Source of the DNA: Gemmatimonas sp.
Lineage (GTDB): Bacteria > Gemmatimonadota > Gemmatimonadetes > Gemmatimonadales > Gemmatimonadaceae
DNA: 64,000 nucleotides
Direction of reading: 5' to 3'
NCBI RefSeq assembly: GCF_027531815.1
Contig: NZ_JAPZSK010000006.1
Coordinates: forward strand, 186,001-250,000
The notes under the pieces: generated by a model
Seen by the model: the letters and a program-made list of their open reading frames with translations, nothing else
What the model was told of the DNA's origin: nothing
The model's database searches: none
Program-made: the position numbers and the translations under genes
In this document: in pieces, positions 43,091 to 50,265 of the stretch
How positions within the stretch are numbered: the stretch's first letter is position 1
Layout of the letters: every line of letters begins with the position of its first letter

Positions 43091-44308
43091 CTACGGGATC
43101 GATTGCCCCCGCACCGCCGGATTGGCCTCGGGCCTGAGCCGCGCCGCCGCGACCGCTTTCACCGGCCGCTCGAAGGTGTCGAGAGACGGACCGAGTGTGG
43201 GTTCGCACACGCCTTCGGCGGTCTCGCGGATGAGCTGGTCTACCACGGCGCGAAGGTCTCCGGTGCGTGCATAGGTGGCCAACTGCCGCTGTGCGCTCGA
43301 CCCCTCCTCCATGATGCGGAAGGCATACTCGACTTCCTTGCGGGTACCGAGCTCATCGAGCACGTCATCCAGGAACCACTCGATGAGCTCACGAATGAGC
43401 ACCGGCGCCTCGAGCTCCGTCTTCTTGCCGAAGTCGATGAGCTTGCCACCCAGCCCGTAGCGCACGGCGCGCCACTTGTTCTCCTCGATGAGGTCGGAGG
43501 CGTACACGCGGAACGTCATGTTGTCGCGGCGCAGCTTCCACATCTTGGCGACTACGGCCTGCAGCATGGCGGCGATGCACACCGCCTCGTCCACACGCGT
43601 GTTCACGTCGCAGACGCGGAACTCGAGCGTGGGGTAGAGATGGTGAGGGCGCACATCCCACCAGATCTTCGATCCGTTGGGAATGGAGCGCGTCTTGGTG
43701 AGCGTATCCACGAGGTCGGCGTAGTCGCTCCACCCATTGAGGATGCGCGGCACGCCGGTCCGCGGGAAGTTCTTGAAGACGATGCTGCGGTAGGAATGCA
43801 GCCCGGTGTTGCGCCCGAACCAGAACGGCGAGGAGGTGGATAGGCAGAGGATGTGCGGCAGGATGTAGCGGGCTGCGTTGAGGCAGTCGATGCGGAACTC
43901 CTGATCCTCGATCCCCACGTGCACGTGCGTGCCGAAGATCAGCAGCCGGTGCGCGAGATCCTGCAACTCCGCCTTTACGCCGAGGTATCGCTCCTTCGGC
44001 GTCATCTCCATGTTCATCCAGTTGGAGAAGGGGTGCGTTCCGGCCGAGGCGATGGTGAGACCGTGCTCGCCCGCGGCGCGGATGACCAGTCCGCGCAACT
44101 TCACCAGCTCGGTGCGCAGCTCGGCAATGGACGCGCACGGCTTGGTGCCGATCTCCACCTGGCACTGGTGCAGTTCGGCCTTGACGTCGGCTTCCGTCGC
44201 AAAGGCACTCTGCACCAGCGAATCGAAACCGGGCGACAGGTCGCGCGTGACCGGATCGATGATCTGGTACTCTTCCTCAATGCCGACCGTGAGGGTGGGT
44301 CCCTTCAT
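43091..44308 (-). CDS. YbdK/GCS2-family carboxylate-amine ligase
   Basis: A 405-residue enzyme of the glutamate-cysteine-ligase-2 (YbdK) family. The N-terminus TVGIEEEYQIIDPVTRDL holds the ATP/metal Glu cluster; further motifs are HQCQVEIGTKPC, SAGTHPFSNW, GTHVHVGIEDQEFRID and the C-terminal PTLEFRVCDVNTRVDEAV. Family members couple glutamate's gamma-carboxylate or a related acid to an amine; E. coli YbdK has weak glutamate-cysteine ligase activity. The start overlaps the C26 gene stop by four bases (ATGA). It ends the four-gene ligase cluster. The true substrate is unknown. Confidence 0.92.
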   Translation of the reverse strand: MKGPTLTVGIEEEYQIIDPVTRDLSPGFDSLVQSAFATEADVKAELHQCQVEIGTKPCASIAELRTELVKLRGLVIRAAGEHGLTIASAGTHPFSNWMNMEMTPKERYLGVKAELQDLAHRLLIFGTHVHVGIEDQEFRIDCLNAARYILPHILCLSTSSPFWFGRNTGLHSYRSIVFKNFPRTGVPRILNGWSDYADLVDTLTKTRSIPNGSKIWWDVRPHHLYPTLEFRVCDVNTRVDEAVCIAAMLQAVVAKMWKLRRDNMTFRVYASDLIEENKWRAVRYGLGGKLIDFGKKTELEAPVLIRELIEWFLDDVLDELGTRKEVEYAFRIMEEGSSAQRQLATYARTGDLRAVVDQLIRETAEGVCEPTLGPSLDTFERPVKAVAAARLRPEANPAVRGQSIP

Positions 44309-45126
44309 GGCGCCCCCACGCCCATGCGGGGCGCATGGGAAACGGGATTGTTGGCAGCCGCCCAGGTAGCCGCTGCGTCGATGAAGGCGCCGAACAGCTG
44401 CCGCGTATGTGGATCGCTCATTTCGAACACCTCCGGGTGCCATTGCACCCCCATGCAGAATCCATCGGTCTGCCCTTCGATCGCCTCAATGAGCCCATCG
44501 TCGGCGGTGGCGGATACCAGCAGGTCGCGGCCGAGCGTCTTGATTCCCTGATGGTGCATGCTGTTCACCGGGCAGCGGACGCAGTTGAGCATCTGCGCCA
44601 ACCGACTCCCCTCCACCACGGTCACCTCGTGCGCGATATGGTCGCGCTCGAAGCCGGCGGTGGGGAAGAAATCGTGCTTGTGGAAGGTGGAGTTTTGTGA
44701 TGCCAGGTCCTGCCACATGGTCCCGCCCTGCGACACGTTGATGATCTGCAGGCCGCGGCAGAGGCCGAGTACCGGCTTGCCCTCAGCGATGGCCCAGCGC
44801 ACCAGCTGCAGTTCCACGAGGTCACGGGCGGGGTCGAGATTTCCACACTCCGGGCGCACCGACTCGCCGTACTCGGCGGGGTTGATATCCACGCCGCCGG
44901 GGATGAGCACCCCGTCGAGGCGCTCGTAGATGGCCCGCAGCGTGGGGAGATCGTCGTCGAGCAGCGGGATCATCCACGGCACGGCGCCGGCCGCCGTGGC
45001 CGCGTGGAAGTACCGCTGATTCATGACCCAGCTGGAGGGGAGCGCCGGCGGGATGCCATCTATTGAATGCAGCGTCTGCGTCGTCAGCCCGATCGTGGGG
45101 CGGTACGAGGGAAAATCAGCGGACAT
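44305..45126 (-). CDS. C26-family glutamine amidotransferase-like hydrolase (PuuD-like)
   Basis: A 273-residue class I glutamine amidotransferase-fold protein of the gamma-glutamyl-gamma-aminobutyrate hydrolase group. Catalytic Cys lies in LGLCRGLQIINV; His and Glu are in GVQWHPEVFE. GVLIPGGVDINPAEYGE matches the family. Such enzymes cleave gamma-glutamyl amides or supply ammonia from Gln. The ATG shares one base with the upstream ATP-grasp stop and overlaps the YbdK-like gene at its end. Inside this cluster it may remove a gamma-glutamyl cap placed by the GCS2 ligase; that role is inferred. Confidence 0.93.
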   Translation of the reverse strand: MSADFPSYRPTIGLTTQTLHSIDGIPPALPSSWVMNQRYFHAATAAGAVPWMIPLLDDDLPTLRAIYERLDGVLIPGGVDINPAEYGESVRPECGNLDPARDLVELQLVRWAIAEGKPVLGLCRGLQIINVSQGGTMWQDLASQNSTFHKHDFFPTAGFERDHIAHEVTVVEGSRLAQMLNCVRCPVNSMHHQGIKTLGRDLLVSATADDGLIEAIEGQTDGFCMGVQWHPEVFEMSDPHTRQLFGAFIDAAATWAAANNPVSHAPRMGVGAP

Positions 45127-46499
45127 CAGCGCGACTCGACCAGGAATGTGGGGACGTTCGAACCTCCCCCCGCCGTGACGTTGAGGAGCGGATCCGTGGC
45201 AATGCGGGTCAGGCACCCGTTCACCGTGGTGCCGTTGGCGAGGAACGGCGCCGTGTCGAGCATGCGCTCGCCAATGTGCAGCGCTCCCTCCACCATCGCC
45301 GGCCACAGTTCGCTGGGTACCTCCACCCGCTCCTGCACGATATACGGCTCAGCAAGGGCTGTCTCGATGGCCCGTTGCCAGGTGGCATCATCCACGGTCC
45401 AGCCCAGCACAATGCCCTTGCCGCCGTACTCATCGTTGGGTTTGAGGACCATCGACTCCCGCCGTGTCGCGATGAACGGGAGCAAATCGACGGTGTGCTC
45501 CCCCCCCGCACTGTCGCGATACTGCGTGTGTCGCGCCTCCACCACACGGGTCCACGGCACATGGGCCTGCACCGCGGCGTGCTCGTCGGCGGAGAACAGC
45601 TGAGCCTGGCGCTCATCACTTAACACAGCGAGTGAGGCCTTTTTATGCAAAAGCTTGCAGCGAAACGGGTTGACCATGCACACCGCACGCGCTCTCACCG
45701 CCTGAACGACTGGTGAATCGAGGCCACATCGGGTAACGAGCTCGTCAATGAGGACGCGCTTGTATATGAACGTGACCGGCCGGCCGGCAACCGTGAGCTG
45801 CCCATTTCGATACTCCGCTTCACGCGGATCACCGATGAAGACCGGAATCCCCCGCGCCTGCAACTCCCGCTCGAAGAGCACGAATTCGCTGTAGGTGGGG
45901 ACATCGCGCCAATCCAGAATGCACACCTGCGGGAGCTCCTTGGTGCCCCGCCATTCTCCCCAGGCCTGCAGCAGCGCATCCACCACCCCCGCGGCAGCGG
46001 GAATGGGGAGCACGATGTGCTCGCGGGTGAACGCCTGCATCCCGGGCAGTGCCAGGAAGGCGCGCGAAAGCGCATCGTTGTACGCCGCGCCGGCCGGCGT
46101 CTCGGCGTTGTACTCGGTGAACTTGAGGCCGGTTGGGCCCGCCCCGGACACAAAGAACGCGTCCAGGCGCGAAGTGGGACTGGCCGTCCGGAACCCCGGA
46201 TCGGCATGAATCACCTGCTCCTCCCAGCTGGTCAGGCCGAACTGCGCCCGCAGCCCCGCGTCAGCCATGGCCGCCAAACGCACCTTCTCGAACGCCGATC
46301 CCACCAACGCGCAGGCCTTCCCCAGCAACCGATACTCAGCGAGCGACAGGAAACGCGGCCGCAGCACGCCGCACAGGGGCCGCTCGCCAAAAAAGAGCCC
46401 CTGGTCACGAAGCTGCTGTATCAACACGGCTGCGGAATCGGCCGCGAGCGAGCCGGTAGCGAGCGTGTCGTGGTAGCGGGCGACAGTTGCCGTGGACAT
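45126..46499 (-). CDS. Circularly permuted ATP-grasp ligase
   Basis: A 457-residue predicted amide-bond ligase. The usual last ATP-grasp element, the metal-binding acidic/Asn motif, appears early as FTEYNAETPAG (near residue 128), while the ATP-binding lysine loop MVLKPNDEYGGKGIVLGW and YIVQERVEV come late (about 350-400). This order marks the circularly permuted ATP-grasp group. The C-terminus HIGERMLD...NVTAGGGSNVPTFLV is compatible. It follows the first ATP-grasp gene by 2 bases and shares one base with the C26 gene. The substrates are unknown; the fold forms peptide, amide or ester bonds using acyl phosphate. Confidence 0.82.
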   Translation of the reverse strand: MSTATVARYHDTLATGSLAADSAAVLIQQLRDQGLFFGERPLCGVLRPRFLSLAEYRLLGKACALVGSAFEKVRLAAMADAGLRAQFGLTSWEEQVIHADPGFRTASPTSRLDAFFVSGAGPTGLKFTEYNAETPAGAAYNDALSRAFLALPGMQAFTREHIVLPIPAAAGVVDALLQAWGEWRGTKELPQVCILDWRDVPTYSEFVLFERELQARGIPVFIGDPREAEYRNGQLTVAGRPVTFIYKRVLIDELVTRCGLDSPVVQAVRARAVCMVNPFRCKLLHKKASLAVLSDERQAQLFSADEHAAVQAHVPWTRVVEARHTQYRDSAGGEHTVDLLPFIATRRESMVLKPNDEYGGKGIVLGWTVDDATWQRAIETALAEPYIVQERVEVPSELWPAMVEGALHIGERMLDTAPFLANGTTVNGCLTRIATDPLLNVTAGGGSNVPTFLVESR

Positions 46500-46501
46500 C
46501 G

Positions 46502-47512
46502 CTATTTCGTGATCAGCGACGACGTGGACGCGGACACGCCGGGGGCAGACGTTGCCTGCCCGGACGATGGCGCCGGCGGTGCGCCGATGATGGGAACGGC
46601 CCCGTCGCCGGTGGCGAGAACGGGGCGCGGCGCCGTGGCCAGGCGGATTGCCAGGTCGGCCATATGCTCCACCACCCAGTCGAAGTAGCTCGGGGTGAGC
46701 GAGTTGATGTCCATGTCCGGCGCCGGATTCATGAAGTCGATCGCGTAGGGAATGCCGTCCTTCACGGCGAACTCGACCGTGTTCATGTCATAACCCAGCG
46801 CCCGGCACAGGGTGAGGGCGTCGCGCACGCACCGATCCTCCAACGCCTTGCCCAGATATCCCGGGTCAGGGATGTAACGACGCTGCCCAGGATCGTAGGG
46901 CATGGGAAGCACGTATTCACGCCCCAAGACCATGCAGCGGACGTAGGCGTCCCACTTCACGAACTCCTGGACCACCATGGTCAACAGCCCGCTGCTGTTG
47001 TAGTGCTGCAGCAGTTCTTCCATGGAATGGCACACGTACACGTCACGCCACCCGCCGCCGTGCGCATCCTTGAGCACACAGGGAAAGCCGATGTGCTCGG
47101 CCACGCCGCGCCAGTCGAGGGGGTACGACAGGTTGCGCAGCGATTCGGTATGGGAGATCCCGGGGATGTAGTCCTTGTTGGGGAGGACCATCGTCTTCGG
47201 GTGGGCGACCCCGTTCTGGATGGCCAGCGTGGCATCGTAGAACTTGTCGTCGGCCGACCACATGAACGGGTTGTTCACCACCGTCACCCCCATGCGCGTG
47301 GCATGCTTGAGGAAGGTGCGGTAGAAGCCCACTTCGTGGCTGATGCGGTCAATGATGAGCGTGTACGGCACGGGCTGCCCCATGCGCGTCGCGTCGAGCT
47401 TGATGTAGTCGGCCGACACGCCGCTCTGGCGACGGTTGACGGCGTCGAGAAACGCCGGCGGGAACGACCATTCCCGGCCGACGAGCAATCCAATGCGCGG
47501 TTCGATGGACAC
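46502..47512 (-). CDS. ATP-grasp (RimK-like) ligase
   Basis: A 336-residue ATP-grasp protein, first gene of the cluster. The GTG start is chosen because GGAG lies 8 bases upstream (47521-47524) and the family-like opening IEPRIGLLVGREWSFPPAF follows; a GTG 13 codons earlier is less likely. The ATP loop FPCVLKDAHGGGWRDVYV, the hinge VVQEFVKWDAYVR and the metal site VEFAVKDGIPYAIDFMNPAPD are intact. The last 40 residues are Ala/Pro/Ser-rich and likely disordered. The family resembles predicted ligases that act on hydroxy-acid or amino-acid substrates. The next gene is 2 bases away. Confidence 0.85.
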   Translation of the reverse strand: MSIEPRIGLLVGREWSFPPAFLDAVNRRQSGVSADYIKLDATRMGQPVPYTLIIDRISHEVGFYRTFLKHATRMGVTVVNNPFMWSADDKFYDATLAIQNGVAHPKTMVLPNKDYIPGISHTESLRNLSYPLDWRGVAEHIGFPCVLKDAHGGGWRDVYVCHSMEELLQHYNSSGLLTMVVQEFVKWDAYVRCMVLGREYVLPMPYDPGQRRYIPDPGYLGKALEDRCVRDALTLCRALGYDMNTVEFAVKDGIPYAIDFMNPAPDMDINSLTPSYFDWVVEHMADLAIRLATAPRPVLATGDGAVPIIGAPPAPSSGQATSAPGVSASTSSLITK

Positions 47513-47769
47513 GATGATGGCTCCAATGGCAAGACGGGTGAGTATCGCCACTATGGGGACTTGCCCGTCCGTCCGCCAGCAGCGCGGACGGTGCAGCCTG
47601 ATCCCGGCGCATGCTGTGACAAAGGCTGTGCGAGGCTATTCCCGGCGGTCCGAACGCGGCAGGTGAGCGAACTCGACCGTTACGCCACTGGCCAGGACTG
47701 GTGCAGTCCGCTGCCTCGGAAAGCCTGTGTTGGCAAACAAGGAAAGAGCAGTTTTGTGAGCAACTGCCG
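47513..47769. other. Intergenic sequence upstream of the ATP-grasp cluster
   Basis: Non-coding on both strands as far as I can judge. It should hold the cluster's minus-strand promoter, which I could not place. The part near 47725-47780 is visibly more AT-rich than the surrounding DNA and leads into the DnaA-box cluster. Confidence 0.4.
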
Positions 47770-47895
47770 TGTGGACAAATCACCCCCTGCCGCCCGAAAA
47801 CGGCAGGGCATCACGAAGCCGTTTATCCACAGGGGGGCTGGGCGCAGGTGCGGTCCCAAACGCCACTTACGTGGTTTTCCACACGCTTTCCCACA
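47770..47895. other. Cluster of four DnaA-box-like sites, oriC-like
   Basis: Within 126 bases lie one perfect consensus box TTATCCACA (47823-47831), TTTTCCACA (47875-47883, one mismatch), TTTCCCACA (47887-47895, two mismatches) and TGTGGACAA (47770-47778; TTGTCCACA on the other strand, one mismatch). A hairpin CCCTGCCG-N8-CGGCAGGG lies between them (47785-47808). The preceding 50 bases are AT-rich for this genome, and the flanking genes diverge. These traits fit a replication origin or another DnaA-binding locus such as a titration site. No dnaA, dnaN, gidA or parAB is in the window, which argues for caution. Confidence 0.5.
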
Positions 47896-48040
47896 CATAT
47901 CTACAGTGCTGTCAACAACTTAGGAGGCAACCAGCGTATTGCGTGGGCGCCTGGATCGTCATAACATCCCCGCCCATCGACGACGCGATTCACTTCGGGA
48001 AATCGGTGGTCACGTTCCTGCCCCCTCACGGAATAGAGCT

Positions 48041-48445
48041 ATGCACGTCGTCGCCATTGACGCGCCAATCGGTCCGATGGAGCTCGCGCCCATCACAAGC
48101 CTGCCAATCCACACGGAAGTGCGTGCGGACCGAATCAGTGCGTTCTGGACGGATGATGACCGCTACGTAGTGCGATCGGAGGGCGACCATGGCGTCGCCT
48201 GGTATCGCATCGACGCCGAACAGGAGACGGACGTGGAGGCTGCCATGGCGGCCTCCCTCGAGGCCCGGCGCGCCCTTGGCGCCCTCATGGCCGACATCAT
48301 CCCCCTGGGTGGGGGGCGCGTGGCGTTTCCGGTGGGCAGCACCGGTCGTCGCGTGTATCGGGTCTGGCGTGCCGCCAAGGGCGGCACCGCGCGGACTAGA
48401 ATCCTGGGAGTTCGAGCTGCGCGGTCACGCCGCCTGCCAGCGTAA
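48041..48445 (+). CDS. Unrecognised 134-residue protein
   Basis: An open frame beginning MHVVAIDAPIGPMELAP with mixed alpha/beta composition, an acidic centre (EQETDVEAAMAASLEARRALG) and a basic tail. I do not recognise the family. A longer version from a TTG at 47939, preceded by AGGAGG at 47922-47927, adds 34 residues that look non-coding; the ATG is preferred but its ribosome binding site is weak. Its end overlaps the convergent gene's end by 50 bases. Confidence 0.5.
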   Translation: MHVVAIDAPIGPMELAPITSLPIHTEVRADRISAFWTDDDRYVVRSEGDHGVAWYRIDAEQETDVEAAMAASLEARRALGALMADIIPLGGGRVAFPVGSTGRRVYRVWRAAKGGTARTRILGVRAARSRRLPA

Positions 48446-49337
48446 CGCCGGCAGCCTGCAACCACGCCAGCAGTACGTCCTGCCCATGATCGCCTGCCAT
48501 CGCCGAGCGGGCTGCACTGAGATGCAGCTTGAACTCGGCACTCACATCGGGAAGCGTCCGTCTCAGCACCGCCACCGTGAGCAGCTCGGTGGCGTCGGCC
48601 AGATGCCGGATGGCGAACTCCGTCATGCGCGCGCGCAGCGCCGCCGCATTGTGCACCGGTCCGTCGCCGGGCACCTCGTGGTCGGCCCGGCGCTCGCGGA
48701 ATGCGGCCAGCCTGGAACGGGTGGCGGAGAGCATGGGCAGCTCATCGCCGGCGTTATCGGGGAGCACGGCGACGGGCGCCCCCATGAGGCCCAGCCAGGC
48801 CATCCAGAGGGTGCCACGGGCGTACGGCTCCCACGGCTCGTGCTCGAGCCGGTGCGCCAGACGCTTCACCGTATCGGCAATGTGCGCCCGGGCTTCCCAC
48901 CAGCGCACGTAGGCATCGGTCTGGCGGCTGACCAGCGCCAGGGCGCCCAGCTTGAGCGCCCACTTGACGGCGGATTCGCCGTCGTCGAGCGGCGGGCGCA
49001 GGGCGGCGGCGCACCGAAAGGCGCGAGCCGCTCCCAGCGCCAGTACGGCCTGTGCCAGATCCCTGGCCGCACTGGGGGTGGGCTGCAGAGCGGCGTCGAG
49101 TTGGCCGAGGGCGGCGAGTTCGTAGGCGGTGCCCAGCAGGGCCAGCCCGTCGGCAATCGGCTCGCCGAGTCCGTCGCCGTCGCGCAATGCCGCCGCGTCG
49201 GCGCGCTCCAGCAGCAGCGCGCGGCGTTCGGCGGGAATGGCGGCGACGGCCCAATGCTCATCGAGCGTGGTCCGGGCCAGTTCGGCCAGGGCCCGCGCGG
49301 CGAGGTCACGATCTGCGGCCGGGGTGAGGACGGGCAT
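48396..49337 (-). CDS. Unrecognised 313-residue alpha-helical protein
   Basis: The frame starting MPVLTPAADRDLAARALAELARTTLDEHW is Ala/Leu-rich and predicted mostly helical, with Trp-rich positions (RWWEARAHIAD, EPWEPYARGTLWMAWLGLMG). No signal peptide, membrane segment or known motif was found. The other frames across the region are Arg/Pro-rich shadows. The ATG is chosen because the longer upstream reading passes through Arg/Cys-rich non-coding-like sequence. It overlaps the convergent gene at 48041-48445 tail to tail and diverges from the gene at 49636. Confidence 0.6.
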   Translation of the reverse strand: MPVLTPAADRDLAARALAELARTTLDEHWAVAAIPAERRALLLERADAAALRDGDGLGEPIADGLALLGTAYELAALGQLDAALQPTPSAARDLAQAVLALGAARAFRCAAALRPPLDDGESAVKWALKLGALALVSRQTDAYVRWWEARAHIADTVKRLAHRLEHEPWEPYARGTLWMAWLGLMGAPVAVLPDNAGDELPMLSATRSRLAAFRERRADHEVPGDGPVHNAAALRARMTEFAIRHLADATELLTVAVLRRTLPDVSAEFKLHLSAARSAMAGDHGQDVLLAWLQAAGVTLAGGVTAQLELPGF

Positions 49338-49635
49338 CCAGCCTCCGTAAGGGGAGAGCTCGAACGGGGTCCTGCGGGGAAGCGAGCACGAACACCGTAG
49401 CGACCAGCCGGTCGCTGCGGACTGCGTACGACGGCCGCGCGACCAGAATCGGGAACGCGGCCGGCACCACCGAAACACCAGCACCAACCAACGCACCAGC
49501 AGCAGCATGCGGCTCAGCCGCACGCTGTGCATCGCCATCACTGTCGCATTTATGTAACAGCTCGGCGTCTGTCAAGGGTACTGTCGCGATTCTGTCCGCA
49601 GCAGCCCAGCCAGCCGCCCTCTCCGAGGAAGTCGC
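49338..49635. other. Divergent intergenic region, promoters not resolved
   Basis: This 298-base gap separates two divergent unrecognised genes. Its right half (about 49535-49600) is locally AT-richer (GTCGCATTTATGTAACAG) and probably contains the promoters. No hairpin, operator or ORF could be supported. Confidence 0.35.
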
Positions 49636-50040
49636 GTGGGATTCGAGTCGTCGCAGGTGGCACGTCGTCGGTTGGCCGCCCTGGCCGCAACCAATGGCCG
49701 TATTCAGGAGGCGCTCGCGCCCTCCCAGTTCCCGGGGTTGAGCGCGTCCGCCAAGGGGAGCCCCCTTGGCCCGCGTGCCGATCGTCCTGATGCGACGAGC
49801 GTGCCAGCCTCGAGCGCGGCGCTGGTCCAGCACCTCGATCATCTGGCGCACGACATCATGACCACCCCCGGCGCTGGCGGCGCCCTCATCGCGGCGTATG
49901 CGGCGCAGGCCCGGGCGCTTTCGATGGTGGTGGAGGCGGCCCGTCGGGCGGGCACGGGGCCCATGCCGGCGTCGGTGATTGCGGCCGTGCAGGAAGCGCT
50001 GGCGGCGCCGAGCCCGTTCCCCCGGCCCATGGCGGGCTGA
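49636..50040 (+). CDS. Unrecognised 134-residue protein
   Basis: A GTG start with GAGGAAG 5 bases upstream opens a frame with a basic helical N-terminus (QVARRRLAALAATNGRIQEAL), a Pro/Ser linker and a helical C-terminus (LVQHLDHLAHDIM, ALSMVVEAARRAG, VIAAVQEALAAP). There is no signal peptide or membrane segment. The family is not recognised; a regulatory or structural helical protein is possible. It is followed by a long palindrome and converges on the S9 peptidase gene. Confidence 0.55.
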   Translation: MGFESSQVARRRLAALAATNGRIQEALAPSQFPGLSASAKGSPLGPRADRPDATSVPASSAALVQHLDHLAHDIMTTPGAGGALIAAYAAQARALSMVVEAARRAGTGPMPASVIAAVQEALAAPSPFPRPMAG

Positions 50041-50102
50041 CTCGTTCAGAACTGCGATCCGGGGAATCGAGTGGGAGAGTCGAGAGGCTGAGGGGGAGAC
50101 GT

Positions 50103-50204
50103 GAGCCCGGATAGCTGTGAGGCGGAGGGTTCCAGCGGCGAGAGTTGAGGTCACCTCCTCAACTCTCACTTCGGGAACCCTCCGCCTCACAGCTATCCGG
50201 GCTC
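50103..50204. repeat. Long imperfect palindrome at a convergent boundary
   Basis: Left arm from 50103 (GAGCCCGGATAGCTGTGAGG and on) is the exact reverse complement of the right arm ending at 50204 for the outer 31 bases; after a 7-base mismatch block the inner AGAGTTGAGG/CCTCAACTCT also pairs. Additional complementary words (GAGAGTCG about 50074 and CGACTCTC about 50225) extend it. There is no T run. It is non-coding and lies between the convergent genes at 49636 and 50266. Confidence 0.9.
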
Positions 50205-50265
50205 AACTCGTTCGCCTGAGCTCGCGACTCTCAGCGGCTGCCGCTGAGGGCTCAGAACTCAGCGC

